DNA of 7,657 bases, taken from assembly GCA_964475545.1 (NCBI GenBank), contig CAYYXF010000065.1, positions 1 through 7,657 of the forward strand. Direction: 5' to 3'. Below are positions 1-5,700 of the stretch, one piece after another. The notes under the pieces were generated by a model. It made no database searches, was not told the DNA's origin, and saw nothing but the letters and a program-made list of their open reading frames with translations. Positions within the stretch are counted from its first letter, which is position 1, and every line of letters starts with the position of its first letter. The position numbers were made by a program, and so were the translations under genes. This stretch comes from DASPTR01 sp964475545. Its GTDB lineage: Archaea; Thermoproteota; Bathyarchaeia; Bathyarchaeales; Bathycorpusculaceae.

Positions 1-62
1 AAATCCACGTGGGTAAAGATGCACAGCTTGTTCTCAACACACCCTCCCACCTTCAGGCGCAT
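1..62 (-). CDS. Possible 5' end of a leftward gene (partial, runs off the window)
   Basis: On the minus strand an ATG at 62-60 opens a frame that stays open for about 20 codons to the window edge. It reads MRLKVGGCVENKLCIFTHVD. The codons look ordinary for this genome. The segment ending in IFTHVD has the hydrophobic-strand-then-THxD shape seen near the start of DHH-type phosphoesterases, but twenty residues cannot establish a family. There is no good ribosome-binding sequence just upstream, so the gene would be leaderless or start elsewhere. A TTG in another frame behind a GGGAGGG run near positions 43-49 is an alternative. If real, the gene is divergent from thyX and shares the 63-217 upstream region with it. 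Confidence 0.3.
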   Translation of the reverse strand, partial: MRLKVGGCVENKLCIFTHVD

Positions 63-217
63 ATTGCTGCTAAAAGAAATAGACGAGGAAATGAGCAGCG
101 GAAAATATTCAAGCGACCGCGTCTACGCCCACGTATAGAAAGCCCCATTTTGCCCGTATTTTCCAGCACAAAGCAGATTTACTACTTGAATGCTAGATTC
201 AAAACTGAGGCCTAGAG

Positions 218-916
218 TTGAAAGTCAAGCTTCTCAGGTACACGGCAGACGCAGAACGGCTATGCGGAACCGCAGCCCTAACAACAACAAAGAGCGGAAC
301 CCCATCCGAAATCCTCGAAAAGATAGACCCAAACACAGCCAAAGCGATAATCAAACGCATAACAGGCTACGGACACGGCTCCGTAATTGAGCACGCATCG
401 TTTACCTTCAGCGTCGAAGGCGTCTCCAGAGCCATGACACACCAGCTTGTCAGACACCGCATTGCCTCCTATACGCAGCAAAGTCAACGCTACGTCGCAT
501 ATGATACGTTGAAGGACTACGTGATCCCGCCAAGCATAGCGAAAAATGCCCGAGCAAAAAAGGAATTTGACGAGGCCCTGAAAAAAATCTCTGAAACCTA
601 TCAGAGCTTGCTAAAAGCGGAAATCCCAAAGGAAGACGCAAGATTCATCCTGCCAAACGCTGCAAGGACAAACATAATTGTAACCATGAACGCACGCGAA
701 CTGAGACACTTCTTCAACGTTCGCTGCTGCGCACGCGCCCAATGGGAAATGAGGGAAGCGGCAACCGAAATGCTCAAACAAGCCAAAAAAGCAACGCCTG
801 CGCTGTTCGAGAATGCTGGACCAACATGTGTCGAACTGGGCTGCTGCTCCGAAGGAAAAATGAAGCCGCCAGATTGCGACATTGCCGCAATGAAGAAACA
901 GTTCCAAAGCTTGTAG
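218..916 (+). CDS. thyX: Flavin-dependent thymidylate synthase ThyX
   Basis: ThyX makes dTMP from dUMP using methylene-tetrahydrofolate (or an archaeal analogue) as carbon donor and FAD/NAD(P)H as reductant. It replaces the unrelated ThyA and acts as a cytosolic homotetramer. The 232-residue product carries the ThyX signature RHRx7S at residues 79-89 (RHRIASYTQQS, followed by QR). It also has the family blocks GHGSVIEH (52-59), LPNAARTNI (145-153) and NARELRHFFNVRCCARAQWE (158-177). The C-terminus has a cysteine cluster (C204, C209, C210, C220) like the GPxC...C...C tail of many archaeal and bacterial ThyX proteins. The start is TTG at 218, with GAGG at 207-210 placed 7 nt before it; no upstream ATG fits. 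The next gene begins 30 bp downstream on the same strand, so the two may be co-transcribed. Confidence 0.96.
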   Translation: MKVKLLRYTADAERLCGTAALTTTKSGTPSEILEKIDPNTAKAIIKRITGYGHGSVIEHASFTFSVEGVSRAMTHQLVRHRIASYTQQSQRYVAYDTLKDYVIPPSIAKNARAKKEFDEALKKISETYQSLLKAEIPKEDARFILPNAARTNIIVTMNARELRHFFNVRCCARAQWEMREAATEMLKQAKKATPALFENAGPTCVELGCCSEGKMKPPDCDIAAMKKQFQSL

Positions 917-946
917 AGACCGCTAGTACGCCTCCGAGACAACGCG

Positions 947-1795
947 ATGCGCATGGCTGCTTACAAGGTTTTGGCTGTTGAAACAAGATATTGGAGACCC
1001 AAGACCAATTATGTTCAACAGATCATCGAAGGCGTTAAAGGGAAAGTCAACGATGACGACTTCATTGTAATTTCGGAAAAGGCCATCTCAACAGCTACGG
1101 GCAACGTAATTGATGAGAACACTGTAACGCCTACTTTGAACTCAAAGTTCATTGCAAGGTTTTGGATGCGAATAGTCTGGGGCTACATTTTGGGTCCGCT
1201 CTGCCATTTTCACCCAGATTTCCTTGAACGCCTTCGCGCGTATCCATTCGTGTTAGGAAGCCGCCACAAGTGTGTAGCACTGCAACAGTGCGGTCTCCTG
1301 CAGGCGCTTATGTTCGGTTCAGAGGGCGGCATAGACGCGAGCAACTTGGCATATTCCTACGTGAGTTTACCATTAAGAAGGGCGTATGAAGCCGCTCAAG
1401 AGATACGGAGAGAGTTGCTGCAGGAATTAGGGAAGAAAATCTGCGTGATAATTGCAGACACGGACAAAACGTACTCCTTCAGAAGTTTCCATTTCACACC
1501 TCGACCGAACCCGATTAGAGGTATCCATTCTTTTGGAGGATTCTTTGCCTACGTGATCGGAAGATTCTTTGGACTAAAGAGAAGGGCCACTCCGTTGGCG
1601 GTTGCTGGACGCGAACTGCAAGCTGAAGAAGCCTTGCAGATTGCGGAAGCTGCAAATCGTGCGAGAGGTTTCGGCGCTGGGCGAACAGTGTGGGACATGG
1701 CCGACAGCTTCAAAGTGGATTTGGCTGATGTGAGTTGGGAAATGCTTGAGACAGTAAGACATAAACCCATAGTAATTCTAAGAGGCAAGCGGTGA
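947..1795 (+). CDS. CofE-like F420-0:gamma-glutamyl ligase family protein (divergent paralogue)
   Basis: This 282-residue protein belongs to the CofE/FbiB ligase superfamily. CofE adds glutamate to coenzyme F420-0 using GTP and divalent metals. Superfamily features seen are VISEK (41-45), GSEGGIDASN (124-133), SLPL (140-143) and VIIADT (167-172), and a late segment ending HKPIVILRG. D130, D171 and T172 fall where CofE has its metal-binding Asp and Asp-Thr. Where classical CofE reads DTFGRxxR, this protein reads DTDKTYSFR. It also carries two extra stretches (about 66-105 and 180-215, the second with HFTPRPNPIRGIHSFGG) and is longer than the roughly 250-residue CofE. It may therefore be a paralogue with another acceptor rather than the true F420 enzyme. 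The start is ATG 947 or ATG 953; the upstream ribosome site is weak. Its stop overlaps the next gene's GTG start by 4 bp. Confidence 0.75.
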   Translation: MRMAAYKVLAVETRYWRPKTNYVQQIIEGVKGKVNDDDFIVISEKAISTATGNVIDENTVTPTLNSKFIARFWMRIVWGYILGPLCHFHPDFLERLRAYPFVLGSRHKCVALQQCGLLQALMFGSEGGIDASNLAYSYVSLPLRRAYEAAQEIRRELLQELGKKICVIIADTDKTYSFRSFHFTPRPNPIRGIHSFGGFFAYVIGRFFGLKRRATPLAVAGRELQAEEALQIAEAANRARGFGAGRTVWDMADSFKVDLADVSWEMLETVRHKPIVILRGKR

Positions 1796-3309
1796 GAGCA
1801 CCGATGGAAGAGGCAACGAAAACGCTTAACACCTTCTTTGATCCTCGCTCAGTCGCGGTCGTCGGAGCGACAAAAAGAGTAGACAAGGCTGGTCACATCA
1901 TTTTCAAGAATTTTGTTGAGAACAGGGCGAGGCAGGTTTTCAAGGGTCAACTATATGCTGTTAACCCAAATGAAGATTCAGTTTTAGGCATCAAATGTGT
2001 GCCAACCGTGATGAAGGTGCCCGGCGATCTTGAGCTGGTCGTTATTGTCGTCCCGGCGGACATTGTGCCGCAAATCATGAAGGACGCGGCAGCCAAGAAG
2101 GTTAAGACAGTTGTCATAATCAGCGCTGGCTTCGCTGAAGTCGGAAACCACGAGCTTGAAGATGAGGTCGCAGCGATAGCTAAGGAAGCTGGAATTCGAG
2201 TTCTCGGACCCAACTGCCTTGGCGTGTATGATTCACGAACAGGCGTTGACATGCTGTTTCTGCCGGAAACAAAGGTTCTCATAACAGGAGACGAGGTTGT
2301 CGCAACACCGCGACCATTGCCCGGAAACATAGCCATCGTTACTCAGAGCGGCGCGTTCGGCGCCGCGGCCCTAGACTACCTAGCAGGTTTGCACACAGGA
2401 GTCAGCAAGTTTGTCAGCTTTGGCAACAAGATCGACGTGGACGAGGCGGAAATGCTGCATTACCTGTATCACGACGACGAAACAAGCGTGATATTGCTCT
2501 ACGTCGAGGACATAAAAAAGGGAAGACAGTTTCTCGAAGCAGCACAAGAAATCACTAGGAAGAAGCCTGTCGTCGCGTTGAAGTCGGGCAGAACAGAGGC
2601 GGGTGCAAGAGCCGCTGCTTCACACACAGGCGCCATAGCCGGATCAGACCGAATCTATGATGCTGTCTTCGAACAGTCAGGTATCCTGAGGGCACAGGAT
2701 ATGGATGAATTCTTTCACGCTGGGAAGGCACTATCGATGCAGTTACCTGCAAGAGGAAAAAACGTTGGAATAATCACGGATGCCGGAGGCCCAGGCATAA
2801 TGGCAGTTGACGAATGCGGGTTGAAGGGGTTGACAGTCAAACGCTTCTCTGAAGCAACAATCGGGAAGTTTGAAAAGCTAAAGGCTGAAGGTAAGCTTCC
2901 AAAGTTTGCAACAAACTTTAACCCCGTAGACGTAACGGGTTCAGGCACATCTGACATGTTTGAACTTGCAACGGAAATTCTCTTCCAAGATCCAGAAATC
3001 GATGGGATAATCATGCTTGGCCTGCACCATACCCCAGCCTTGAAAGAGGATTACATCGATAAAGTCGCTCATGTTGCAAGCAAATACTTGAAACCCATGG
3101 TTGCGTGCGACATCGGCGAAACGGAAATGGCAATTGGCACGCGCCTGAGGTTCGACAGATTAAACGTTCCAGCATACTCGTCGCCAGAAGACACTGCAAG
3201 AGCAATGAGTGCCCTATCAAGATACGGGCTTTACCTGCAGAAAAAAGGCTACTACCAAGAATATGTTAAGGACTTTTCGGAGCGCAGAAGAAAAAAACAG
3301 GTCAAATAG
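1792..3309 (+). CDS. Acyl-CoA synthetase (ADP-forming), alpha-subunit type
   Basis: The 505-residue protein matches the alpha part of NDP-forming acetyl/acyl-CoA synthetases, which convert acyl-CoA + ADP + Pi to acid + CoA + ATP and are common in archaea. Domain order is a CoA-binding Rossmann domain (about 15-140; DPRSVAVVGAT at 17-27, GPNCLG at 139-144), a first succinyl-CoA-ligase-like domain (about 175-300; VTQSGAFG at 183-190) and a second one (about 315-480; DAGGPG at 330-335, NPVDVTG at 377-383). H278 in ASHTGAIAGSD is the histidine phosphorylated in this family. The basic C-terminal tail is longer than usual. No ATP-grasp beta domain is fused or encoded in the window, so the partner must be elsewhere. 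The GTG start (1792) has GAGG at 1782-1785, 6 nt away; ATG 1804 is an alternative. The GTGA overlap with the CofE-like gene suggests translational coupling. Confidence 0.9.
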   Translation: MRAPMEEATKTLNTFFDPRSVAVVGATKRVDKAGHIIFKNFVENRARQVFKGQLYAVNPNEDSVLGIKCVPTVMKVPGDLELVVIVVPADIVPQIMKDAAAKKVKTVVIISAGFAEVGNHELEDEVAAIAKEAGIRVLGPNCLGVYDSRTGVDMLFLPETKVLITGDEVVATPRPLPGNIAIVTQSGAFGAAALDYLAGLHTGVSKFVSFGNKIDVDEAEMLHYLYHDDETSVILLYVEDIKKGRQFLEAAQEITRKKPVVALKSGRTEAGARAAASHTGAIAGSDRIYDAVFEQSGILRAQDMDEFFHAGKALSMQLPARGKNVGIITDAGGPGIMAVDECGLKGLTVKRFSEATIGKFEKLKAEGKLPKFATNFNPVDVTGSGTSDMFELATEILFQDPEIDGIIMLGLHHTPALKEDYIDKVAHVASKYLKPMVACDIGETEMAIGTRLRFDRLNVPAYSSPEDTARAMSALSRYGLYLQKKGYYQEYVKDFSERRRKKQVK

Positions 3310-3688
3310 TGACTTCGACTTCGCATAGGCTACCATCTACAAGATGAAGCCTTTCCCTCAAGTTCGTTGATGAGATTACTTCGACAACATCTTCGGGGTA
3401 ACCAGGCACTTCTGGAATAACAACAGCGCACCGCAGATTCTTCAAACTAGCTTTGAAAAGTTTTCCGCGGCAATAACCGGGGGCTGGCAAGATTCCTATG
3501 CCCGCTGCTTTCACTAGCACTCTTTTGATTTTGATGCTGTTTCTGGTTAATCGAATGTCTAGTGTTCCAGGGTAAGGAGAAAAGCTCAGCTTCTCTTCTA
3601 TCTGTTTCCTCGCCCACGTAAGGTTGAGGAATTTTGCTCCCTCGCCCTTTCCGGAGAAAATTCTCCCCTTCAGACACAGAGTCTCCAA
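3302..3688 (-). CDS. ribK: CTP-dependent riboflavin kinase (RibK, DUF120)
   Basis: RibK phosphorylates riboflavin to FMN and, unusually, uses CTP. This cradle-loop barrel enzyme is known from archaea. Visible hallmarks, numbered from the TTG at 3688, are GRIFSGKGEGAKF (8-20), PYPGTLDIRL (38-47), a VVIPE strand and the C-terminal LRERLHLVDGS. All align by eye with Methanocaldococcus MJ0056, which is 136 residues long; this product is 128. The frame is open to a TTG at 3775, but that start has no ribosome site and would overlap the upstream gene. The TTG at 3688 has a perfect AAGGAGG at 3704-3698, 9 nt away, and gives the expected length, so I chose it. There is no N-terminal helix-turn-helix domain of the kind fused in some archaea. 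The metal-site GTLN motif reads GTLD here. Its last 8 bp overlap the end of the convergent acyl-CoA synthetase gene. Confidence 0.88.
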   Translation of the reverse strand: METLCLKGRIFSGKGEGAKFLNLTWARKQIEEKLSFSPYPGTLDIRLTRNSIKIKRVLVKAAGIGILPAPGYCRGKLFKASLKNLRCAVVIPEVPGYPEDVVEVISSTNLRERLHLVDGSLCEVEVTI

Positions 3689-3697
3689 AGATGCAGC

Positions 3698-3704
3698 CCT
3701 CCTT
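3698..3704 (-). promoter_or_regulatory. Ribosome-binding site deciding the ribK start
   Basis: The minus strand reads AAGGAGG here, a near-perfect Shine-Dalgarno sequence 9 nt before the TTG at 3688. It lies inside the longer open frame (after residue 21 of the 157-residue version), so it favours the shorter RibK. Confidence 0.65.
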
Positions 3705-3753
3705 GTTTTGCCCTTCAAAGCAAACGTTAGCCGGTGGCTGGAAAAATGAGGGC

Positions 3754-4125
3754 CTACTTTTGCTCTTTGAGCCAAGCTGCAACTTTCTTGATCAGCGTGT
3801 TGGAAGACATGTCAACAACTGGAACTATCATTTTCTCTCGGGTTTCAATGATTGGCTGGTACTTCGGCATCAACGCATACCCGACAAAAGACCAGTACAC
3901 CCGCTTGTGCTCAACAAGCGCTTTCGCAACGGTTTCTGTTGAAGCAGGAATTGGGAAGTACAGGAAAACTACGCCCTCGGCCCAGTAGAGCCCTGCGGTC
4001 TTACCTCCGGCGATAATGGACGCAAACCTTGCTATGTCGTCAGACGTCGAAAAGAAGTCGCGCTCCATCACGACGATCTCCTGGAAAGGCTCAAAGCTTA
4101 CGGTAACTTCGCTTCCGTCCACCAT
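3754..4125 (-). CDS. Conserved-looking protein of unknown function upstream of ribK (123 aa)
   Basis: I do not recognise this family. The 123-residue product looks like a soluble alpha/beta protein. It has a hydrophobic strand near 14-20 (QEIVVME), a helix about 29-39, a Trp/Tyr/Phe-rich strand pair (GLYWAEGVVFLYFPIP, 45-60), a helix containing VAKALVEHKRVYW (66-78) and a C-terminal amphipathic helix (SSNTLIKKVAAWLKEQK). There is no signal peptide, cysteine cluster or clear catalytic motif. The start is ATG 4125 with GAGGGG just upstream (4134-4129), 3 nt before the ATG. It ends 65 bp before the chosen ribK start on the same strand, so the two are probably co-transcribed. A role connected with riboflavin or FMN is possible by context only. 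Normal codon use and strong spacing make a real gene likely. Confidence 0.75.
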   Translation of the reverse strand: MVDGSEVTVSFEPFQEIVVMERDFFSTSDDIARFASIIAGGKTAGLYWAEGVVFLYFPIPASTETVAKALVEHKRVYWSFVGYALMPKYQPIIETREKMIVPVVDMSSNTLIKKVAAWLKEQK

Positions 4126-4160
4126 TATCCCCTCGTTCCTAATGTTTCTCTATCACGTTG

Positions 4161-4174
4161 CCTTTTAAGCTTAT
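4161..4174. promoter_or_regulatory. Candidate bidirectional TATA region between the 123-aa gene and MIPS
   Basis: Positions 4163-4174 read TTTTAAGCTTAT and contain the 8-bp palindrome TAAGCTTA (4166-4173). TATA-like sequence can be read on both strands. Rightward, a start about 25 nt downstream (near 4190) would give a leader of about 60 nt before the MIPS TTG. Leftward, a start near 4138 would give a leader of about 13 nt carrying the GAGGGG ribosome site of the 123-residue gene. This is sequence-shape evidence only. Confidence 0.35.
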
Positions 4175-4248
4175 CATATTCTGGAAAAGGTTAAAGAGCA
4201 AACAGCAGGTAAAGCCTAAGCTAAACACGTCATGGAGGACAGGCAAGC

Positions 4249-5328
4249 TTGCCGGATATTCGAGTAGCGCTCGTAGGCGTGGGCAACTCAGCCTCCGCTC
4301 TAATTCAGGGAGTGCACTATTACAAGGATGCGAAAGAAGAAGCATCGGTGCCTGGGCTCATGCACGTGGACTTCGGAGGGTACCACATACGCGACGTGAA
4401 GTTTGTAGCTGCGTTTGAGGTGAACAAGAAGAAGATCGGCAAAGACCTGGCTGAGGCCATATTCACTGAGCCCAACTGCTGCGCCAAGTTTGCCAAGGTC
4501 CCGCCTCTGCACGTTAAGGTTTCGCCTGCTCCCATCATGGACGGCGCAGCTGAACACATGAAAGAGACTTTTCACGTCTACAAGGAAGGCGAGATTAAGC
4601 CCGTCGACGTTGCGGAAACATTGAAGAAGGCGAAAGCGAACATTCTTGTCAACTACTTGCCCGTCGGCAGCAAGGTTGCCGCGCGCTTCTATGCTCAAGC
4701 AGCTCTGGACGCTGGATGCGCCTTCATCAATTGCATGCCCGAGTTCATCGCTTCAGACTCTGCTTGGGCCAAGAAGTTTGAGGAAAAAGGGTTGCCGATC
4801 GCAGGCGATGACATCAAGAGCCAAGTGGGGGCAACAATTCTGCATCGCAACATTGCAAGGCTATGCGTAGACAGGGGAGTGGTTATTGATGAGACTTATC
4901 AGCTGAACCTGGGTGGAGACACTGACTTTCAGAACATGACGGTTGAGGAAAGGCTGAAGACCAAGCGCATCAGCAAGACGGAGGCCGTCACCAGCATGGT
5001 GCCCTATGATTTGCCCACCCGGATTGGGCCTTCTGACTATGTGCCGTTTTTGGGAAACAAGAAGATCTGCTATTTGTGGCTTAAGGGCAGAAAGTTCGGG
5101 GACAGACCGTTGACGATCACGGCGAAGCTTGAGGTTGAGGATTCGCCGAACAGTGCAGGCGTAGTCATAGACATCATCAGGGCAGTGAAATTGGCTTTGG
5201 ACCGCAAGATAGCCGGTCAACTGCTGAGCATATCCGCGTACGCGTTCAAACATCCACCCATTCAAGTGCCGGACTCCTCGGCGAAGCAGGCAGTGGAAGA
5301 GTTTATCCAGGGTAAGAGAGGACGTTGA
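4249..5328 (+). CDS. ino1: myo-Inositol-1-phosphate synthase, mycobacterial (Ino1) type
   Basis: This enzyme makes 1L-myo-inositol 1-phosphate from glucose 6-phosphate through an NAD-dependent oxidation, cyclisation and reduction. In archaea the product feeds inositol phospholipids (archaetidylinositol) or di-myo-inositol-phosphate osmolytes. The 359-residue protein follows Mycobacterium tuberculosis Ino1 (about 367 aa) closely, as I remember it. Shared blocks are VALVGVGNSAS (6-16, NAD-binding Rossmann loop), VPGLMHVDFGGYHIRDVKFVAAF (34-56), NYLPVGS (135-141), GDDIKSQVGATILHR (186-200, with the active-site K190), ISKTEAVTSM (241-250), IGPSDYV (259-265) and SPNSAGVVIDIIRA (299-312). The start is TTG 4249 behind GGAGG at 4234-4238; an ATG at 4232 is out of frame. 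The N-terminus matches the family with no extension. It is probably monocistronic, since the neighbour upstream is divergent and the one downstream convergent. Confidence 0.95.
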   Translation: MPDIRVALVGVGNSASALIQGVHYYKDAKEEASVPGLMHVDFGGYHIRDVKFVAAFEVNKKKIGKDLAEAIFTEPNCCAKFAKVPPLHVKVSPAPIMDGAAEHMKETFHVYKEGEIKPVDVAETLKKAKANILVNYLPVGSKVAARFYAQAALDAGCAFINCMPEFIASDSAWAKKFEEKGLPIAGDDIKSQVGATILHRNIARLCVDRGVVIDETYQLNLGGDTDFQNMTVEERLKTKRISKTEAVTSMVPYDLPTRIGPSDYVPFLGNKKICYLWLKGRKFGDRPLTITAKLEVEDSPNSAGVVIDIIRAVKLALDRKIAGQLLSISAYAFKHPPIQVPDSSAKQAVEEFIQGKRGR

Positions 5329-5346
5329 CAATACTCTTCTCACAGC

Positions 5347-5377
5347 GTGTATTGGATACACCTTTCGGCACCAAAGG
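5347..5377. repeat. Tandem small hairpins just after the MIPS stop
   Basis: GTGTAT (5347-5352) and ATACAC (5356-5361) form a perfect 6-bp stem with a 3-nt loop. CCTTT (5361-5365) and AAAGG (5373-5377) form a second stem directly after it. They begin 18 bp past the MIPS stop and could mark the 3' end of its transcript or part of a structured RNA. Confidence 0.35.
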
Positions 5378-5404
5378 GAAAATAGAAGTCCTTTGCACTA
5401 ATTG

Positions 5405-5427
5405 GAGCGCACGCCCGAGTTGCGCTT
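5405..5427. repeat. GC-rich hairpin
   Basis: AGCGCA (5406-5411) and TGCGCT (5421-5426) are perfect inverted repeats with a 9-nt loop, extendable by a G-T pair at 5405/5427. The element lies in the convergent gap. Function is unknown. Confidence 0.35.
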
Positions 5428-5463
5428 GGCTCATGGGGGTCTGAAAACAAGGGATATTGGGGA

Positions 5464-5550
5464 CTAGCGAGTTTGCTTTTTCTTCGCCCATTCCGCTGGG
5501 CGTCTCCGAAAGCTGGGTACCTCATATTCAAATAGCGAAATCTTCTTCAT
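5464..5550 (-). CDS. Candidate small basic protein, 28 residues
   Basis: An ATG at 5550 on the minus strand opens a 28-codon frame ending in TAG at 5464. The peptide begins MKKISLFEYEVPSF, continues RRRPAEWAKKK and ends QTR, so it is strongly basic with aromatic and Glu/Lys content typical of real archaeal proteins. The sequence before the ATG is GCGGGGGAAAAGGA, which offers a purine-rich ribosome site. AT-rich TATA-like sequence lies about 50-70 nt upstream (5599-5624) inside a long inverted repeat. It sits in the same orientation as the 88-residue gene upstream, and both genes end with the same nonamer CGCTAGTCC around the stop codon. No family is recognised. A chance ORF of this length is easily possible; the start context and composition are what make it worth listing. 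Confidence 0.35.
   Translation of the reverse strand: MKKISLFEYEVPSFRRRPAEWAKKKQTR
5472..5484 (+). terminator. T-rich tract, possible archaeal terminator for MIPS
   Basis: The plus strand reads TTTGCTTTTTCTT, 10 T in 13 bases. Archaeal transcription commonly ends in T-rich tracts. It lies about 145 nt past the MIPS stop, so a closer end point is also possible. Confidence 0.25.
5485..5502. repeat. Perfect GC-rich hairpin CGCCCA/TGGGCG
   Basis: CGCCCA (5485-5490) and TGGGCG (5497-5502) form a 6-bp stem with loop TTCCGC, immediately after the T-rich tract on the plus strand. It falls inside the candidate 28-residue gene, so it may simply reflect that coding sequence. Confidence 0.4.
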
Positions 5551-5583
5551 TCCTTTTCCCCCGCTCAAAAGAACGTTGGAGGT

Positions 5584-5637
5584 GCTCAATAGCCTTCCCC
5601 ATATAGTAACTATAGTCTATATAGATTGGGGTTGAGC
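5584..5637. repeat. Composite inverted repeat around a TATAG-rich core
   Basis: The outer arms are GCTCAA (5584-5589) and TTGAGC (5632-5637). The inner arms are CCCCA (5597-5601) and TGGGG (5627-5631). On the right side the two arms are contiguous; on the left a 7-nt bulge separates them. Between the arms lies an AT-rich core with two palindromes, ACTATAGT (5609-5616) and CTATATAG (5617-5624). This could be a promoter with an operator upstream of the 28-residue ORF, or a structured RNA segment. Confidence 0.45.
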
Positions 5638-5700
5638 AGCCCGAGTGCGATCAGCTAGAATCAGCCAACGCGTCGTATGCTCGTGTTCATCGCTCTTGGA

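Noticed and set aside
9..215. 68-codon plus-strand frame before thyX
   Set aside because: Arg/Pro-rich low-quality composition, no ribosome site, and it runs into the thyX ribosome-binding region. It is more likely upstream non-coding sequence.
601..954. 117-codon minus-strand frame opposite thyX
   Set aside because: Shadow of thyX, which has clear family motifs on the plus strand.
1947..2336. 129-codon minus-strand frame opposite the acyl-CoA synthetase
   Set aside because: Ser/Thr-rich antisense shadow of a gene with intact family motifs.
4861..5361. 166-codon minus-strand frame opposite the MIPS C-terminus
   Set aside because: Antisense shadow; the Leu/Arg/His-rich composition is typical of reverse-frame reading and the plus-strand gene is certain.
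5340..5531. 63-codon minus-strand frame across the convergent gap
   Set aside because: Starts with TTG, has no ribosome site and reads as random composition. The 28-residue frame overlapping it is better supported.
5510..5545. Possible tRNA T-loop (ATTCAAAT)
   Set aside because: No pairing GC-rich T-stem or acceptor stem could be built around it.
5584..5690. C/D-box or SRP-like RNA in the hairpin-rich gap
   Set aside because: No RTGATGA C box and no SRP GNAR-loop or conserved helix sequence on either strand. Only generic hairpins were seen.
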